Source of the DNA: Verrucomicrobiia bacterium
GTDB lineage: Bacteria > Verrucomicrobiota > Verrucomicrobiia > Verrucomicrobiales > DEV007
Length of the DNA stretch: 41,604 nucleotides
Direction: 5' to 3'
NCBI GenBank assembly: GCA_020439945.1
Contig: JAGRPB010000025.1
Span: forward strand, 1-41,604
Each line of letters starts with the position of its first letter. The stretch's first letter is position 1. Position numbers and translations under genes: made by a program. The notes beneath the pieces are model-generated. The model was not told the DNA's origin. It was given only the letters and a program-made list of their open reading frames with translations, and made no database searches. Below are positions 1-8,063 of this stretch, one piece after another.

Positions 1-2336
1 TCGCGGTGCTTGATCTGGACGGTCACGGCCCGATCGGGAATGGCTTCCCCGGTCTTGCCCAACACCTCGAGCACCCATTCGCCATCGATGCGGCTGAGGT
101 GGAGATCGGCGACGAAATCGCTGCTGTCGATGCCATTGACCCCGAACTCGCGACTGGCCACGAGGTTCTCGTCATTGCCGCCGTCGGCGAGTTTTTTGAC
201 CTTGGCATGGAGCTCCACGGTGAGACGGGCCAGTCTCTCCGGAACGCGGAATTCGTGGAGCGATTCTCGATCATCGAAGAGTGGAAAGTCCGGCACCTCG
301 GTGACCGATTCGATGCCGTCGAGATCGGTGGATCGCATGACGAGGCGCGCCTCGTCGAGCACCTTCGCGGTGGCCGGCTGTCCGTTGACTCGAAAGTCGG
401 GACGCACCGCGAGGGTGGCCATCTTACCCGGAAGCAGGTTCTCCCGGTCGACGTGAAAACCCGCCGCCAGCGAATAGGATTCCGGCGGCATGGAGAGGGT
501 CTCGAAGGTCGCGAAATCCCCGTCGGTCAAAACCACCGGTTGATCTCCCCGCTGATTTGAAAACGGCAGGAGGATCACCTTGCTTTCGTTTTCGGGAGCG
601 GGCCGGTATTCCCGTCCGCCGAACCAGATCGAGGGTGTTTTGGCGAGTTGATTGTCCTGCGTCAGGACGGTGAGGGCGAGGCCGGCCGGGGTGACTTCCG
701 ACAGATACTGAAGCCTCCCTTTCCGCACCAGCACACGACTGGAACGGCCGTTGCCGATGAACTCGATCACCCAGGCGCCGCGTCGTTTGGCAAGCGAATC
801 GAAGTCGAAGGTGTGGCGCACCCGGCGCACTGGTGGCTCGTCAAAATGGTGGGTCGTCTCCTCGTTCGCCACCAGGCCGTCGAGATCCAGATCGGTGTTC
901 AGTTCGCGCTTTTCCTCGAGGTAGTAGTTGAGCGTGTTGATCTCGTAGACCTTCACCATCAGGTCATCGACATTCTTGACGTAGACATCCACGGAAACCG
1001 CGTCACCGGGCGCGAAGGCTTCGGGATTCCCGGGGGCAAACTCGAGGTCGACCCGCTCTTTCAGGGCCTGAACCTGGCCCGGAGACATCAGCGAGTACCA
1101 CCGGGCGGCATCGCCCAGTCCGTTGGTCAGCTTGGCCTCGGCGAAGACTTCCTGGAGGTAATCCTTGAGGATGAAAGGCGCGTAGGTTTCCCAATCCGCA
1201 TCCTCGACAAAGTGCGCGATCAGGTAGTCCCGCACCAGCGGTTCGTCATTGACGATGGGTGGACACTCGGTGATTTCGCTGAAATTGGCGTTCAGATCGA
1301 CGGGATAGCGCTGGCGCTCGGGATCCTGCAGGTAGCGTTGCGGCACGTAGAAGACCGGGCGCGGGAGTCGGAGATACTCGAGGAAAAGATCGCGGGGATG
1401 CCGGCCGGCCCGGTGGTGATGCTGGAGCAACTGGAAGAGCACGTGCGCCTTGAGCGAATTGAAGGCGGGATCGAGGTCACGCGCGCAGGTCCAGAGGCGA
1501 TTCAGGTAAGCCTCTCGCTCGCCGGCGTCGCGAGTCCAGTCGACATCCGGACTCGGGCGCATCTGGCGCATTCTCAGGTGAACGAAGGCGGGATCGTTGC
1601 TGAGGGTGGGCCGGAGCCGGAGCAGTTCGTCGAGTTGGTTGGGAAGCAGCTTGCGATGAATCTCGAATTCGCCAAAACCGCGACTGGCATCGGAACGCAA
1701 ATCGGAAGCGATCAGACCCACCAATCGCGGAAAGTCCGGGTACTGGAGCCGGGAAAGCAGATCGCGGAGGCGCTTCTCGTCGAGCATGATGTCGCTGCGC
1801 AGAAGCCGGTCCAGGCCGGAATCCTCGAACTGGGACAAGGTGTCCGAACTGCGGAAAGCCTGATCACGAAAGGCTTCCCAGCTCACTTTGTCGGGATCGA
1901 TGCTCTCGGGAAGATTCGGTTTTTCGCCCAGTCGCTCCTGCTGATGATTGAAGCTCAGGCCGAGTTCGCGAATGAGGTAGGACAGCGATTCCCGGTGGTT
2001 TTCCGGATAAGTCAACAGGGCCTGGCGATGACGGATTTCCCGATAGCGCGGCGTTTCACCGTAGCGTTTCAACCACGGTTCGAAGAGCGCCTCGACGGCG
2101 GGATAGTCGCCGGAATTCTGGGAGTGGAGCGCGTGATAGTAATAGTAATCCTCGGTACCGGGAATGAGCTGCTCCAACGCCTTTTCGCGATCCCTGGCCA
2201 GCGCGAAAGTTTCGATGTAGCCGATTTCGTCGTCGGCGAAGGCGCCGGGAAGCAAGGTGGAAAAGAGGAGCGTCAGGCAGATCAGGGCACGCTCCAGGCG
2301 AGGGCGAGGGACGGATTGGGGTTCGTGGGCACTCAT
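1..2336 (-). CDS. Large exported protein, N-terminal part (gene runs off left edge)
   Basis: Reading the minus strand from the ATG at 2334-2336 gives one uninterrupted frame of 778 codons that leaves the window without a stop. The first residues form a clear signal peptide: basic segment, then a hydrophobic stretch (LICLTLLFSTLLPG) and an Ala-X-Ala site before ADDEIGY. Residues about 30-430 look helical, with repeat-like tracts (for example EDYYYYHALHSQNSGDYPAV) reminiscent of solenoid repeats. From about residue 440 the protein becomes beta-rich, with a segment (VDVYVKNVDDLMVKVYEIN) resembling the MG-type beta-sandwich domains of large bacterial macroglobulin-like proteins; that resemblance is by eye only. 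It is divergent from the polysaccharide operon and shares its upstream region. The overlapping plus-strand frames are judged shadows because they lack a signal sequence and have His/Gln/Arg-rich shadow composition. The C-terminal half, and so any thioester motif, is outside the window. Confidence 0.8.
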   Translation of the reverse strand, partial: MSAHEPQSVPRPRLERALICLTLLFSTLLPGAFADDEIGYIETFALARDREKALEQLIPGTEDYYYYHALHSQNSGDYPAVEALFEPWLKRYGETPRYREIRHRQALLTYPENHRESLSYLIRELGLSFNHQQERLGEKPNLPESIDPDKVSWEAFRDQAFRSSDTLSQFEDSGLDRLLRSDIMLDEKRLRDLLSRLQYPDFPRLVGLIASDLRSDASRGFGEFEIHRKLLPNQLDELLRLRPTLSNDPAFVHLRMRQMRPSPDVDWTRDAGEREAYLNRLWTCARDLDPAFNSLKAHVLFQLLQHHHRAGRHPRDLFLEYLRLPRPVFYVPQRYLQDPERQRYPVDLNANFSEITECPPIVNDEPLVRDYLIAHFVEDADWETYAPFILKDYLQEVFAEAKLTNGLGDAARWYSLMSPGQVQALKERVDLEFAPGNPEAFAPGDAVSVDVYVKNVDDLMVKVYEINTLNYYLEEKRELNTDLDLDGLVANEETTHHFDEPPVRRVRHTFDFDSLAKRRGAWVIEFIGNGRSSRVLVRKGRLQYLSEVTPAGLALTVLTQDNQLAKTPSIWFGGREYRPAPENESKVILLPFSNQRGDQPVVLTDGDFATFETLSMPPESYSLAAGFHVDRENLLPGKMATLAVRPDFRVNGQPATAKVLDEARLVMRSTDLDGIESVTEVPDFPLFDDRESLHEFRVPERLARLTVELHAKVKKLADGGNDENLVASREFGVNGIDSSDFVADLHLSRIDGEWVLEVLGKTGEAIPDRAVTVQIKHR

Positions 2337-2596
2337 GAGATGGGGGTCCGGGGGTGATGAGTTGGACGGATTCAAAAACTATAACGGGCGGTTTCCCGTT
2401 ACGGCAGGGAGAAGTTGTAAAGAATCTGTGAGGATCGGAGATCGGGTTTTCACGGGACAGAATACCGGCCACAGCCCAGTGAGAGAGGGGGTACCATGGG
2501 AGGAGCAAGTGATTTCAGAAGGCGAAAAATCGAGAAATCCGAAAGGCTAAGTTTAGTTTATTAATTATTAAAAATCTAATTTTTATGGAAATTTGG

Positions 2597-2624
2597 TTGA
2601 GATGGATTGGATGGATAGTATGGT
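2597..2624 (+). promoter_or_regulatory. Candidate sigma-70 type promoter for the polysaccharide operon
   Basis: TTGAGA at 2597-2602 (5 of 6 to TTGACA) and TATGGT at 2619-2624 (4 of 6 to TATAAT) are separated by 16 bases and lie at the edge of the AT-rich island. Use of this promoter would give a leader of roughly 245 bases before the ATG at 2878. This is sequence resemblance only. Confidence 0.35.
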
Positions 2625-2678
2625 CTTTACAGTTTTTGATATTCGATCATGACCCGATTCTTTCCGTTCCGCAGGATA

Positions 2679-2731
2679 GAGAGGGCCGCAGGCACCGCTT
2701 CGCCCTTGGCGAGGCTGGTTGGTGCGCTCTC
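2679..2731 (+). ncRNA. Strongly structured 5' leader hairpin of unknown class
   Basis: Three nested helices can be read directly. GAGAG (2679-2683) pairs with CTCTC (2727-2731). GCACC (2692-2696) pairs with GGTGC (2721-2725). GCTTCGCC (2697-2704) pairs with GGCGAGGC (2708-2715) through one G-U pair and a three-base loop. A five-base bulge (2716-2720) sits between the inner helices. It lies in the presumed transcribed leader about 150 bases before the kinase start. I could not match it to a known riboswitch class, and there is no poly-T run after it, so it is not a classical terminator. Confidence 0.4.
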
Positions 2732-2877
2732 CCAGTTGCTCTGGCCCGCCGGGCGACCTCATCCACGACCCGTCGCCGTCACTGCGCCGCGCGGGAAGAA
2801 GCCGCTTCGTAAACCGGCCACCCAAGTCCGCTGAAGAAACGACCGCCCACCGATTCCTGGTTTCCCGTTCCACCCCC

Positions 2878-5022
2878 ATGAATCCACATGCTTCACTTCC
2901 CGGTTCGGGTCCGTCATCGTTCCAGGGTTATCCGACACTCGATCTCGAGGGATTGATCCGGTCTCTCCGGAAACGAATCTTCCTCATCGGCGGCATCTTC
3001 GGATTCTGCATCCTGCTGGCGTTGATCTACGCTTTCCTGCTGGCGCCGAAAAAATTCCAATCGACCGCGGTCGTCTATGTCGAACGCGAGCAGGTGCTCA
3101 ACGACAACATCCGCGGCGTTCTCAACGACGATTTCAGCAAGCTGGATTCGCTGAAATCCCTCGAGCGGAGCATCGTCTCCGGCGGTGTCATTCTGAAAGT
3201 CGTCGATGATCTCGGTCTCCGCGACGATCCCGATTTCCTGAAACCGAAGAGCGGCGGCAAGGAATACTCCGACGCCGAGATCGTGGAAATCGTCAGCCGC
3301 CGGGTGAAAGCGACGCTCGAGCGGGGAACGCGATTGATCCTGATCGAAGTCACCGACAAGTCGCCGACCCGGGCTCGCGACATGGCGAAAGCTTTCGTCA
3401 ACGCCTTCGAGGCTCACGTCATCGAACAGAATTTCGACTCCGCCCAGAAGGCGACCGCGATGCTGCGTGAACAGGCGGAAAAGCAGCGGGAAAACGTGGA
3501 TGCGGCGGAGGATGAACTGCAGAGATTCCGCGAATCCCATCCCGACGTCACGCTGGAGGAAGGCGGGATCACCGAGAAAGAGCTCGAAGACCTGAACCGT
3601 CTCGTCAGCGACGCCAAAAACGAGCGGCTCCGTCTCGAAGCCCAGGCCATGAAGCTCGATGCGATCGGCACGGACGATCCCGAAGCCATTCTCGAAATCG
3701 GTGATTATGCCGAGGAACGCGAGGACATTTCCAAGCTGCTGCTCGCGCGCAACACCAAGCGCGCGGAAATGGCGAAGATCCGGAAACAATTCCAACCCGA
3801 TCATCCCACCTACCAGTCATTCGTCGCCGAACTGGAAGGGCTCGAGGAAGAGGTCGCCGAAGTGGGGCGCAATGTCGGCGAATCGATCCGCAAGCGGCTC
3901 GAAACCGCGCGGGAACACGAGAAACAACTGATCGCCTCGGTGGCCGAGCAGAAACGCGAAGTGCTGTCCGTCGATCGCGTCCGCAAGGAATTCCGCGAAC
4001 TCAAGCAACGTGTCAGTGCCGCCAACGACACCTACTACGCCCTCCTCGCCCGCATCAACGAGACCGATGTGACCGAAGGCGTGAAGGAATCGATCATCCG
4101 CATGGAGGAAGCCCCGCTGATTCCGTCGAAACCTTCGTCGCCAAAAAAGAAGGTCATCCTGGCGCTCGCCGGAGCGATGGGGCTCTTCCTCGGATTCGGC
4201 ACCGCCCTGCTCCTCTACCTGCTCGATCGCAGCCTGCGCACCCGCCGTCAGATCGAGCAGACCCTGGGACTCCCGGTGCTGGCCGAGATTTCGCACTCTC
4301 CCGAAGCCTCTCAGGAAGATCTCCGCGAGTCGTTGGTCGTCTTTTCGGAACCGCACTCCCTCGCTTCGGAATCGTTCCGTTCGCTGCGGACTTCCCTTTC
4401 GACCCTGAGCCCTCGGAGCGTGCTCGTCACCAGCGCGATGCCCGGTGACGGAAAGAGTTTCTGCGCCGCCAATCTGGCGCTGCTCCAGGCGCAATTGGGT
4501 TTCCGCACCCTCCTGGTCGACGCGGACTTCCGCCGCCCCTCGTTGGCGAACGCGCTGATGTATCGCTACAGCGATCCCGAAGCGGAAGACGGCGCGCTCG
4601 ACGTGATGAACACCTGCCAGCGCACGCCTTTCCCAAACCTCTACCTGATCAACTGTGCCCAGTTTGCGCCCAATTCGGGAGAGGCCATGAGCGGCGAACA
4701 TTTCGCCGGCATGCTCTGGGAGGCCTATCGTTCGTTCGATTGCGTCATCATCGACACCTCGCCCCTGTGCCTGGTGAGCGACGCCCTCAATTTCGCCCGC
4801 TATGCCGATGCCGTCGCCCTCGTGGTGCGTTCCGGAAAAACGCAGACCGGCGACGCCCAGCACGCCTGCCGTGAACTGCGACGGCTCCGCGTGCCCCTGG
4901 CGGGCTGCATTCTCAATGGGATCGCCGACGAGACACGGTCGAAAGCCTATTTCGAAACCTATCACCCGGCAGCGAATCAACGCCCCAAGTTCGCGCTGCC
5001 CAACTCGACTCCGTCGGCCTGA
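2878..5022 (+). CDS. Polysaccharide co-polymerase with BY-kinase domain (Wzc/ExoP-like)
   Basis: This 714-residue inner-membrane protein sets chain length and coordinates polysaccharide export. It has a Wzz-type N-terminus with a membrane segment at about residues 34-56. A long Glu/Lys/Arg-rich coiled-coil periplasmic region spans about 190-400, and a second membrane segment lies at about 424-448. The cytoplasmic P-loop tyrosine-kinase domain follows. Walker A is MPGDGKS near 521, Walker A' is LLVDADFRRPSL near 544, and Walker B is CVIIDTSPL near 622. The start at 2878 was chosen because the family N-terminus begins there; upstream in-frame ATGs add unrelated residues. The C-terminal tail has only two tyrosines close together (AYFETYH) instead of the long tyrosine cluster of E. 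coli Wzc. It is first in the operon, and the next gene starts two bases after its stop. Assignment is firm; the phosphorylation tail is the unusual part. Confidence 0.93.
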   Translation: MNPHASLPGSGPSSFQGYPTLDLEGLIRSLRKRIFLIGGIFGFCILLALIYAFLLAPKKFQSTAVVYVEREQVLNDNIRGVLNDDFSKLDSLKSLERSIVSGGVILKVVDDLGLRDDPDFLKPKSGGKEYSDAEIVEIVSRRVKATLERGTRLILIEVTDKSPTRARDMAKAFVNAFEAHVIEQNFDSAQKATAMLREQAEKQRENVDAAEDELQRFRESHPDVTLEEGGITEKELEDLNRLVSDAKNERLRLEAQAMKLDAIGTDDPEAILEIGDYAEEREDISKLLLARNTKRAEMAKIRKQFQPDHPTYQSFVAELEGLEEEVAEVGRNVGESIRKRLETAREHEKQLIASVAEQKREVLSVDRVRKEFRELKQRVSAANDTYYALLARINETDVTEGVKESIIRMEEAPLIPSKPSSPKKKVILALAGAMGLFLGFGTALLLYLLDRSLRTRRQIEQTLGLPVLAEISHSPEASQEDLRESLVVFSEPHSLASESFRSLRTSLSTLSPRSVLVTSAMPGDGKSFCAANLALLQAQLGFRTLLVDADFRRPSLANALMYRYSDPEAEDGALDVMNTCQRTPFPNLYLINCAQFAPNSGEAMSGEHFAGMLWEAYRSFDCVIIDTSPLCLVSDALNFARYADAVALVVRSGKTQTGDAQHACRELRRLRVPLAGCILNGIADETRSKAYFETYHPAANQRPKFALPNSTPSA

Positions 5023-5024
5023 CC

Positions 5025-6539
5025 ATGAGCGCTTCCGCTTCTCCCTCGGGACATTCCTCCAACGTCATGAGTCATTCAAAATCCTCCAAAGAGGCGACCT
5101 ACCTGCATTTTCAGAATCAGCCCGAGCCATCAAAGACCGCCTACAACAAGCTGGTGGCGCTCGCTTTCCTCGGCGACGGCGCGGTGGTCTGGGGTTCGCT
5201 CCTGCTCGCCTACTGGCTCCGCTTTCAGACGAACATCGCCAATATCGGAATCGCCGACTCCGATGGCCGCGGTCTCGCCGGTTACTTCGGTCACTTCATC
5301 GTGGGAACCATTCTGCTGCTCGGCATTCTCACCAACTTTCGCTTCTACGAACGCCGAAATTTTCTCTCCTTTCAACGGACCATCAACATCGTTGGGAAAT
5401 CGACGCTGGTCTGGACGGTCTCCTTCCTCGCTCTCTCGTTGCTGCTGAATTTTCGACCGACCCTGAGCCGGGTCTATTTCGGCATTTCCTTCCTGTCGAT
5501 CGTTACCATCCTCCCTGCGTGGCGCTGGATGCTATGGCGCATGATCAGCCACGAGCGTTTCGCCTCCCGCCTCAGACAACGGGCCATCGTCATCGGCTGG
5601 AGTGAGGAGTTTGAGAAAGCCTACCGCATCTTCCGCAATTCATCGGATCGCCCGTTCGAAGTCTGCGGATTCATTTCGCCGCCCGGCGACGATCTGCCGA
5701 CGGAACGACACGATGACCTCCGGGTCATCGGGCGCTACGAGGATCTGCCGCTGCTGCTGAAAATGCAGATCTGCGATGTCGTCCTGGTGGCCAACATGAA
5801 CAACCACACCAACGAACTCATCCAGCTGTCCGCGCTCTGCGAGAAGGAGATGGTCGAGTTCAAGCTGGTTCCCACCTGGTTCCGGGTGCTCCTCAGTGGC
5901 CTCCATCTCGAGAGCGTTTCCGGGATGCCGGTGCTGGGCATCTCGAAACTGCCGCTCCACTCCGCGCTCAACCAGTATCTCAAGCGCGCCGTCGACATCA
6001 TCGGAGCCACCGTGGGGCTGATTCTCGCCGCGCCGATCATCGCGGCATTCGGAACCCTTATCTACCTCGAGAGCCCCGGACCGATTTTCTATCGCCAACG
6101 TCGACTCGGATTGGGCGGCAAGCTGTTCGACATGATCAAGCTCCGCAGCATGAAACTGGATGCGGAACAGTCGGGTGGACCCGGCTGGACGGTGAAGGAC
6201 GATCCACGCTGCCTCCGCGTCGGCAAGTTCATGCGACGCTGGAATATCGATGAAGTGCCGCAATTCTGGAACGTGCTTCGCGGCGACATGAGCCTGGTCG
6301 GTCCGCGCCCCGAACGACCGGAACTGATCCAGAATTTCAAGGAGGTCATCCCCCACTACAACGCCCGCCACCACATCAAGCCCGGCATCACCGGCTGGGC
6401 GCAGGTCAACGGTCTGCGCGGCGACACCGACCTCGGGGAACGAGTGCGCTTCGACCTTCACTACATCGAGAACTGGAACGTCCTCTTCGATTTCCAGATC
6501 ATGCTCCTGACCTTTTTCAAACGAGAGAACGCCTGCTGA
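5025..6539 (+). CDS. Undecaprenyl-phosphate sugar phosphotransferase (WcaJ/ExoY type)
   Basis: This enzyme should load the first sugar-1-phosphate onto undecaprenyl phosphate at the inner membrane and so start repeat-unit synthesis. At 504 residues it has the length of the polytopic subfamily, with four to five N-terminal membrane segments (about 45-165) and a nucleotide-binding-like middle region. The C-terminal bacterial sugar transferase domain begins near residue 320 (KRAVDIIGATVGLILAAP). Diagnostic motifs are visible: KLRSM, DEVPQFWNVLRGDMSLVGPR with the Asp/Glu and PRP elements, and KPGITGWAQVNGLRGDT. It follows the kinase gene by two bases. ATG at 5070 is an alternative start that would lose only a polar, Ser-rich leader. 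The sugar cannot be read from sequence. Confidence 0.93.
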   Translation: MSASASPSGHSSNVMSHSKSSKEATYLHFQNQPEPSKTAYNKLVALAFLGDGAVVWGSLLLAYWLRFQTNIANIGIADSDGRGLAGYFGHFIVGTILLLGILTNFRFYERRNFLSFQRTINIVGKSTLVWTVSFLALSLLLNFRPTLSRVYFGISFLSIVTILPAWRWMLWRMISHERFASRLRQRAIVIGWSEEFEKAYRIFRNSSDRPFEVCGFISPPGDDLPTERHDDLRVIGRYEDLPLLLKMQICDVVLVANMNNHTNELIQLSALCEKEMVEFKLVPTWFRVLLSGLHLESVSGMPVLGISKLPLHSALNQYLKRAVDIIGATVGLILAAPIIAAFGTLIYLESPGPIFYRQRRLGLGGKLFDMIKLRSMKLDAEQSGGPGWTVKDDPRCLRVGKFMRRWNIDEVPQFWNVLRGDMSLVGPRPERPELIQNFKEVIPHYNARHHIKPGITGWAQVNGLRGDTDLGERVRFDLHYIENWNVLFDFQIMLLTFFKRENAC

Positions 6540-6572
6540 CCACCGCGTTTCACTTTTCGCGCCCGCCACCCC

Positions 6573-8063
6573 ATGTTCGGTATCGCCAACCGTAGCAGCT
6601 CGATGCAGAACGAAGTCGACGCACCGCCGTCGGCGTCGCTGGCTGTTTTGCGGTGGTGCCTGGTGGTGTTCCTCTTTTCGTTCGCGTTTGACTACAAGGC
6701 GCCCGATCTCACCTTCGCCGCGCAGAAAACCGGCGGGTCATTCTTTCAATTCGCCTTCCTCGGACTGGCGCTCGTCTCGTCGGGACTTGCCCTGCTCATC
6801 GGCTGGCGACACCTGCTCGTGCGTCCCGGCATCTATCTCATCCTCGCTTGGTGGGGATACATCGCCTACCTCCTCACCGTTTCCTTTCTTTCCGGAAACG
6901 AGCCCGGCCGAATTCTCAGGCTGGTCATCACCCCGTTGTTGCTCGGGCTGGCCCTGACGACCACCCACATCGCGGCCTGCGCCGGCATGCGACCGGGCGA
7001 AGCCGTCCGATGGTACCTGGCGGCGGCCCTCACCAGCGTGGTCTGGAACCTGTTTTTCGGAATCTTCGGCTACGAACAGTCTCTCGACGAGGTCCGCATG
7101 GAGATCCTCAGCCCGGCCATCCGCTTCCTCTTCGCATGGGTCGGCTGCTCCCTGCTCCTGAGACGCACCTTCTCCTGGTGGACTATCTTCGTCCTCGCGG
7201 TCCCGATGATTCCCACGGTGCTCAGCATCACCCGCAGCCTCGCCTTTCCCATCATGGCGTCGGCCATGGGCGCCACCTTCTGCCTGATCCTGGGAATCAT
7301 GTGGCGGCTCTACCCGCCCTCGCACCCGGCCAAACGCATCGGTCCGCTCGCCATCGGTGCCGTTTGCGGCCTCGGTGCGATCGTGATCCTCGCCCTCGCG
7401 ATGCCCCAGGTCACCGAACGCTGGACGGAGAGGCTCTTTCACAACAAAGGCGGCGGCGCCACCACCGAGGATCTGTCCTCGCTGATGCGCAAGGCCGAGG
7501 CCAAGGCCATGGTCGACATCCTCTCGAACGATCCGATTTCCTACATCTACGGAAAGGGACTCGGCGCGGCCTATTACTGGGACGAGAGTTTCTATCCCGA
7601 GTTGTTCCAGGTCTATCCCGAGGATCGCCACCAGTTCGCCGAAGAGATCTACACGGCCGGGCACTGCACCTGGACCTTCGCCATTTTCTCGTCCGGTATC
7701 ATCGGCGTCCTCGTCACCCTCGGCATGTTTTTCGCCGTCATGGGATACAGCTTGTGGGCCGCGTGGACCAACTCGCAAACTGTCATGGGCCGCTGGGCCT
7801 GGGACGCGCACCTGCTCTTTTTCCCCTTCGTGGCCATGCTCTGCACCTTGAGTGAAAGCATCACCCGAAATCCCTTCGACGACCGCATGACCGGTGTCCT
7901 CTTCGGCTTCGTCGCCGCGTTGCCGCAGTTTTTCTTCAATCGCGCTTTCTACCTGCGGCATCGCGAGCAGGAAGCCGTCCTCACCCCGCAGATCATCCTC
8001 AAGGAGGAGGACCTTCCCACCAATTGGGAAGGCGCCTTCCCGGAACGTGTTCTCGCCGAATGA
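6573..8063 (+). CDS. O-antigen polymerase/ligase-like membrane protein (Wzy-like)
   Basis: This is a 496-residue protein with about ten to twelve hydrophobic segments (for example SFFQFAFLGLALVSSGLALL and GPLAIGAVCGLGAIVILALA). One large extracytoplasmic loop with conserved-looking charged and aromatic residues follows position 290 (SLMRKAEAKAMVDIL, then KGLGAAYYWDESFYPE). This topology is that of Wzy polymerases and WaaL ligases, which join repeat units or transfer the chain. Sequence is too variable to separate the two. Its place between the initiating transferase and the glycosyltransferases favours the polymerase. The start at 6573 follows the previous stop by 33 bases; ATG 6603 is possible. 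Its stop overlaps the next start in an ATGA. Confidence 0.8.
   Translation: MFGIANRSSSMQNEVDAPPSASLAVLRWCLVVFLFSFAFDYKAPDLTFAAQKTGGSFFQFAFLGLALVSSGLALLIGWRHLLVRPGIYLILAWWGYIAYLLTVSFLSGNEPGRILRLVITPLLLGLALTTTHIAACAGMRPGEAVRWYLAAALTSVVWNLFFGIFGYEQSLDEVRMEILSPAIRFLFAWVGCSLLLRRTFSWWTIFVLAVPMIPTVLSITRSLAFPIMASAMGATFCLILGIMWRLYPPSHPAKRIGPLAIGAVCGLGAIVILALAMPQVTERWTERLFHNKGGGATTEDLSSLMRKAEAKAMVDILSNDPISYIYGKGLGAAYYWDESFYPELFQVYPEDRHQFAEEIYTAGHCTWTFAIFSSGIIGVLVTLGMFFAVMGYSLWAAWTNSQTVMGRWAWDAHLLFFPFVAMLCTLSESITRNPFDDRMTGVLFGFVAALPQFFFNRAFYLRHREQEAVLTPQIILKEEDLPTNWEGAFPERVLAE

Larger units (their letters stand above)
2337..2877. other. 541-base divergent intergenic region
   Basis: This gap separates the leftward exported protein from the rightward polysaccharide operon. 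It holds an AT-rich island (about 2541-2640) in an otherwise GC-rich window, a candidate plus-strand promoter and a strongly folded GC-rich segment (2679-2731). An open frame extends the kinase gene upstream to 2719. That extension is rich in Arg/Pro/Ser and has no family counterpart, so I treat it as untranslated leader. I see no convincing gene in the stretch. Confidence 0.6.

Noticed and set aside
648..2357. Long plus-strand open frame (569 codons) opposite the exported protein
   Set aside because: The minus strand is open over the whole region, has a signal peptide and normal composition; the plus frame has His/Gln/Arg-rich shadow composition and no domain.
2583..2879. 98-codon minus-strand frame in the leader region
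   Set aside because: Arg/Gly-rich, no ribosome-binding site, and it overlaps the structured leader; no homologous pattern recognised.
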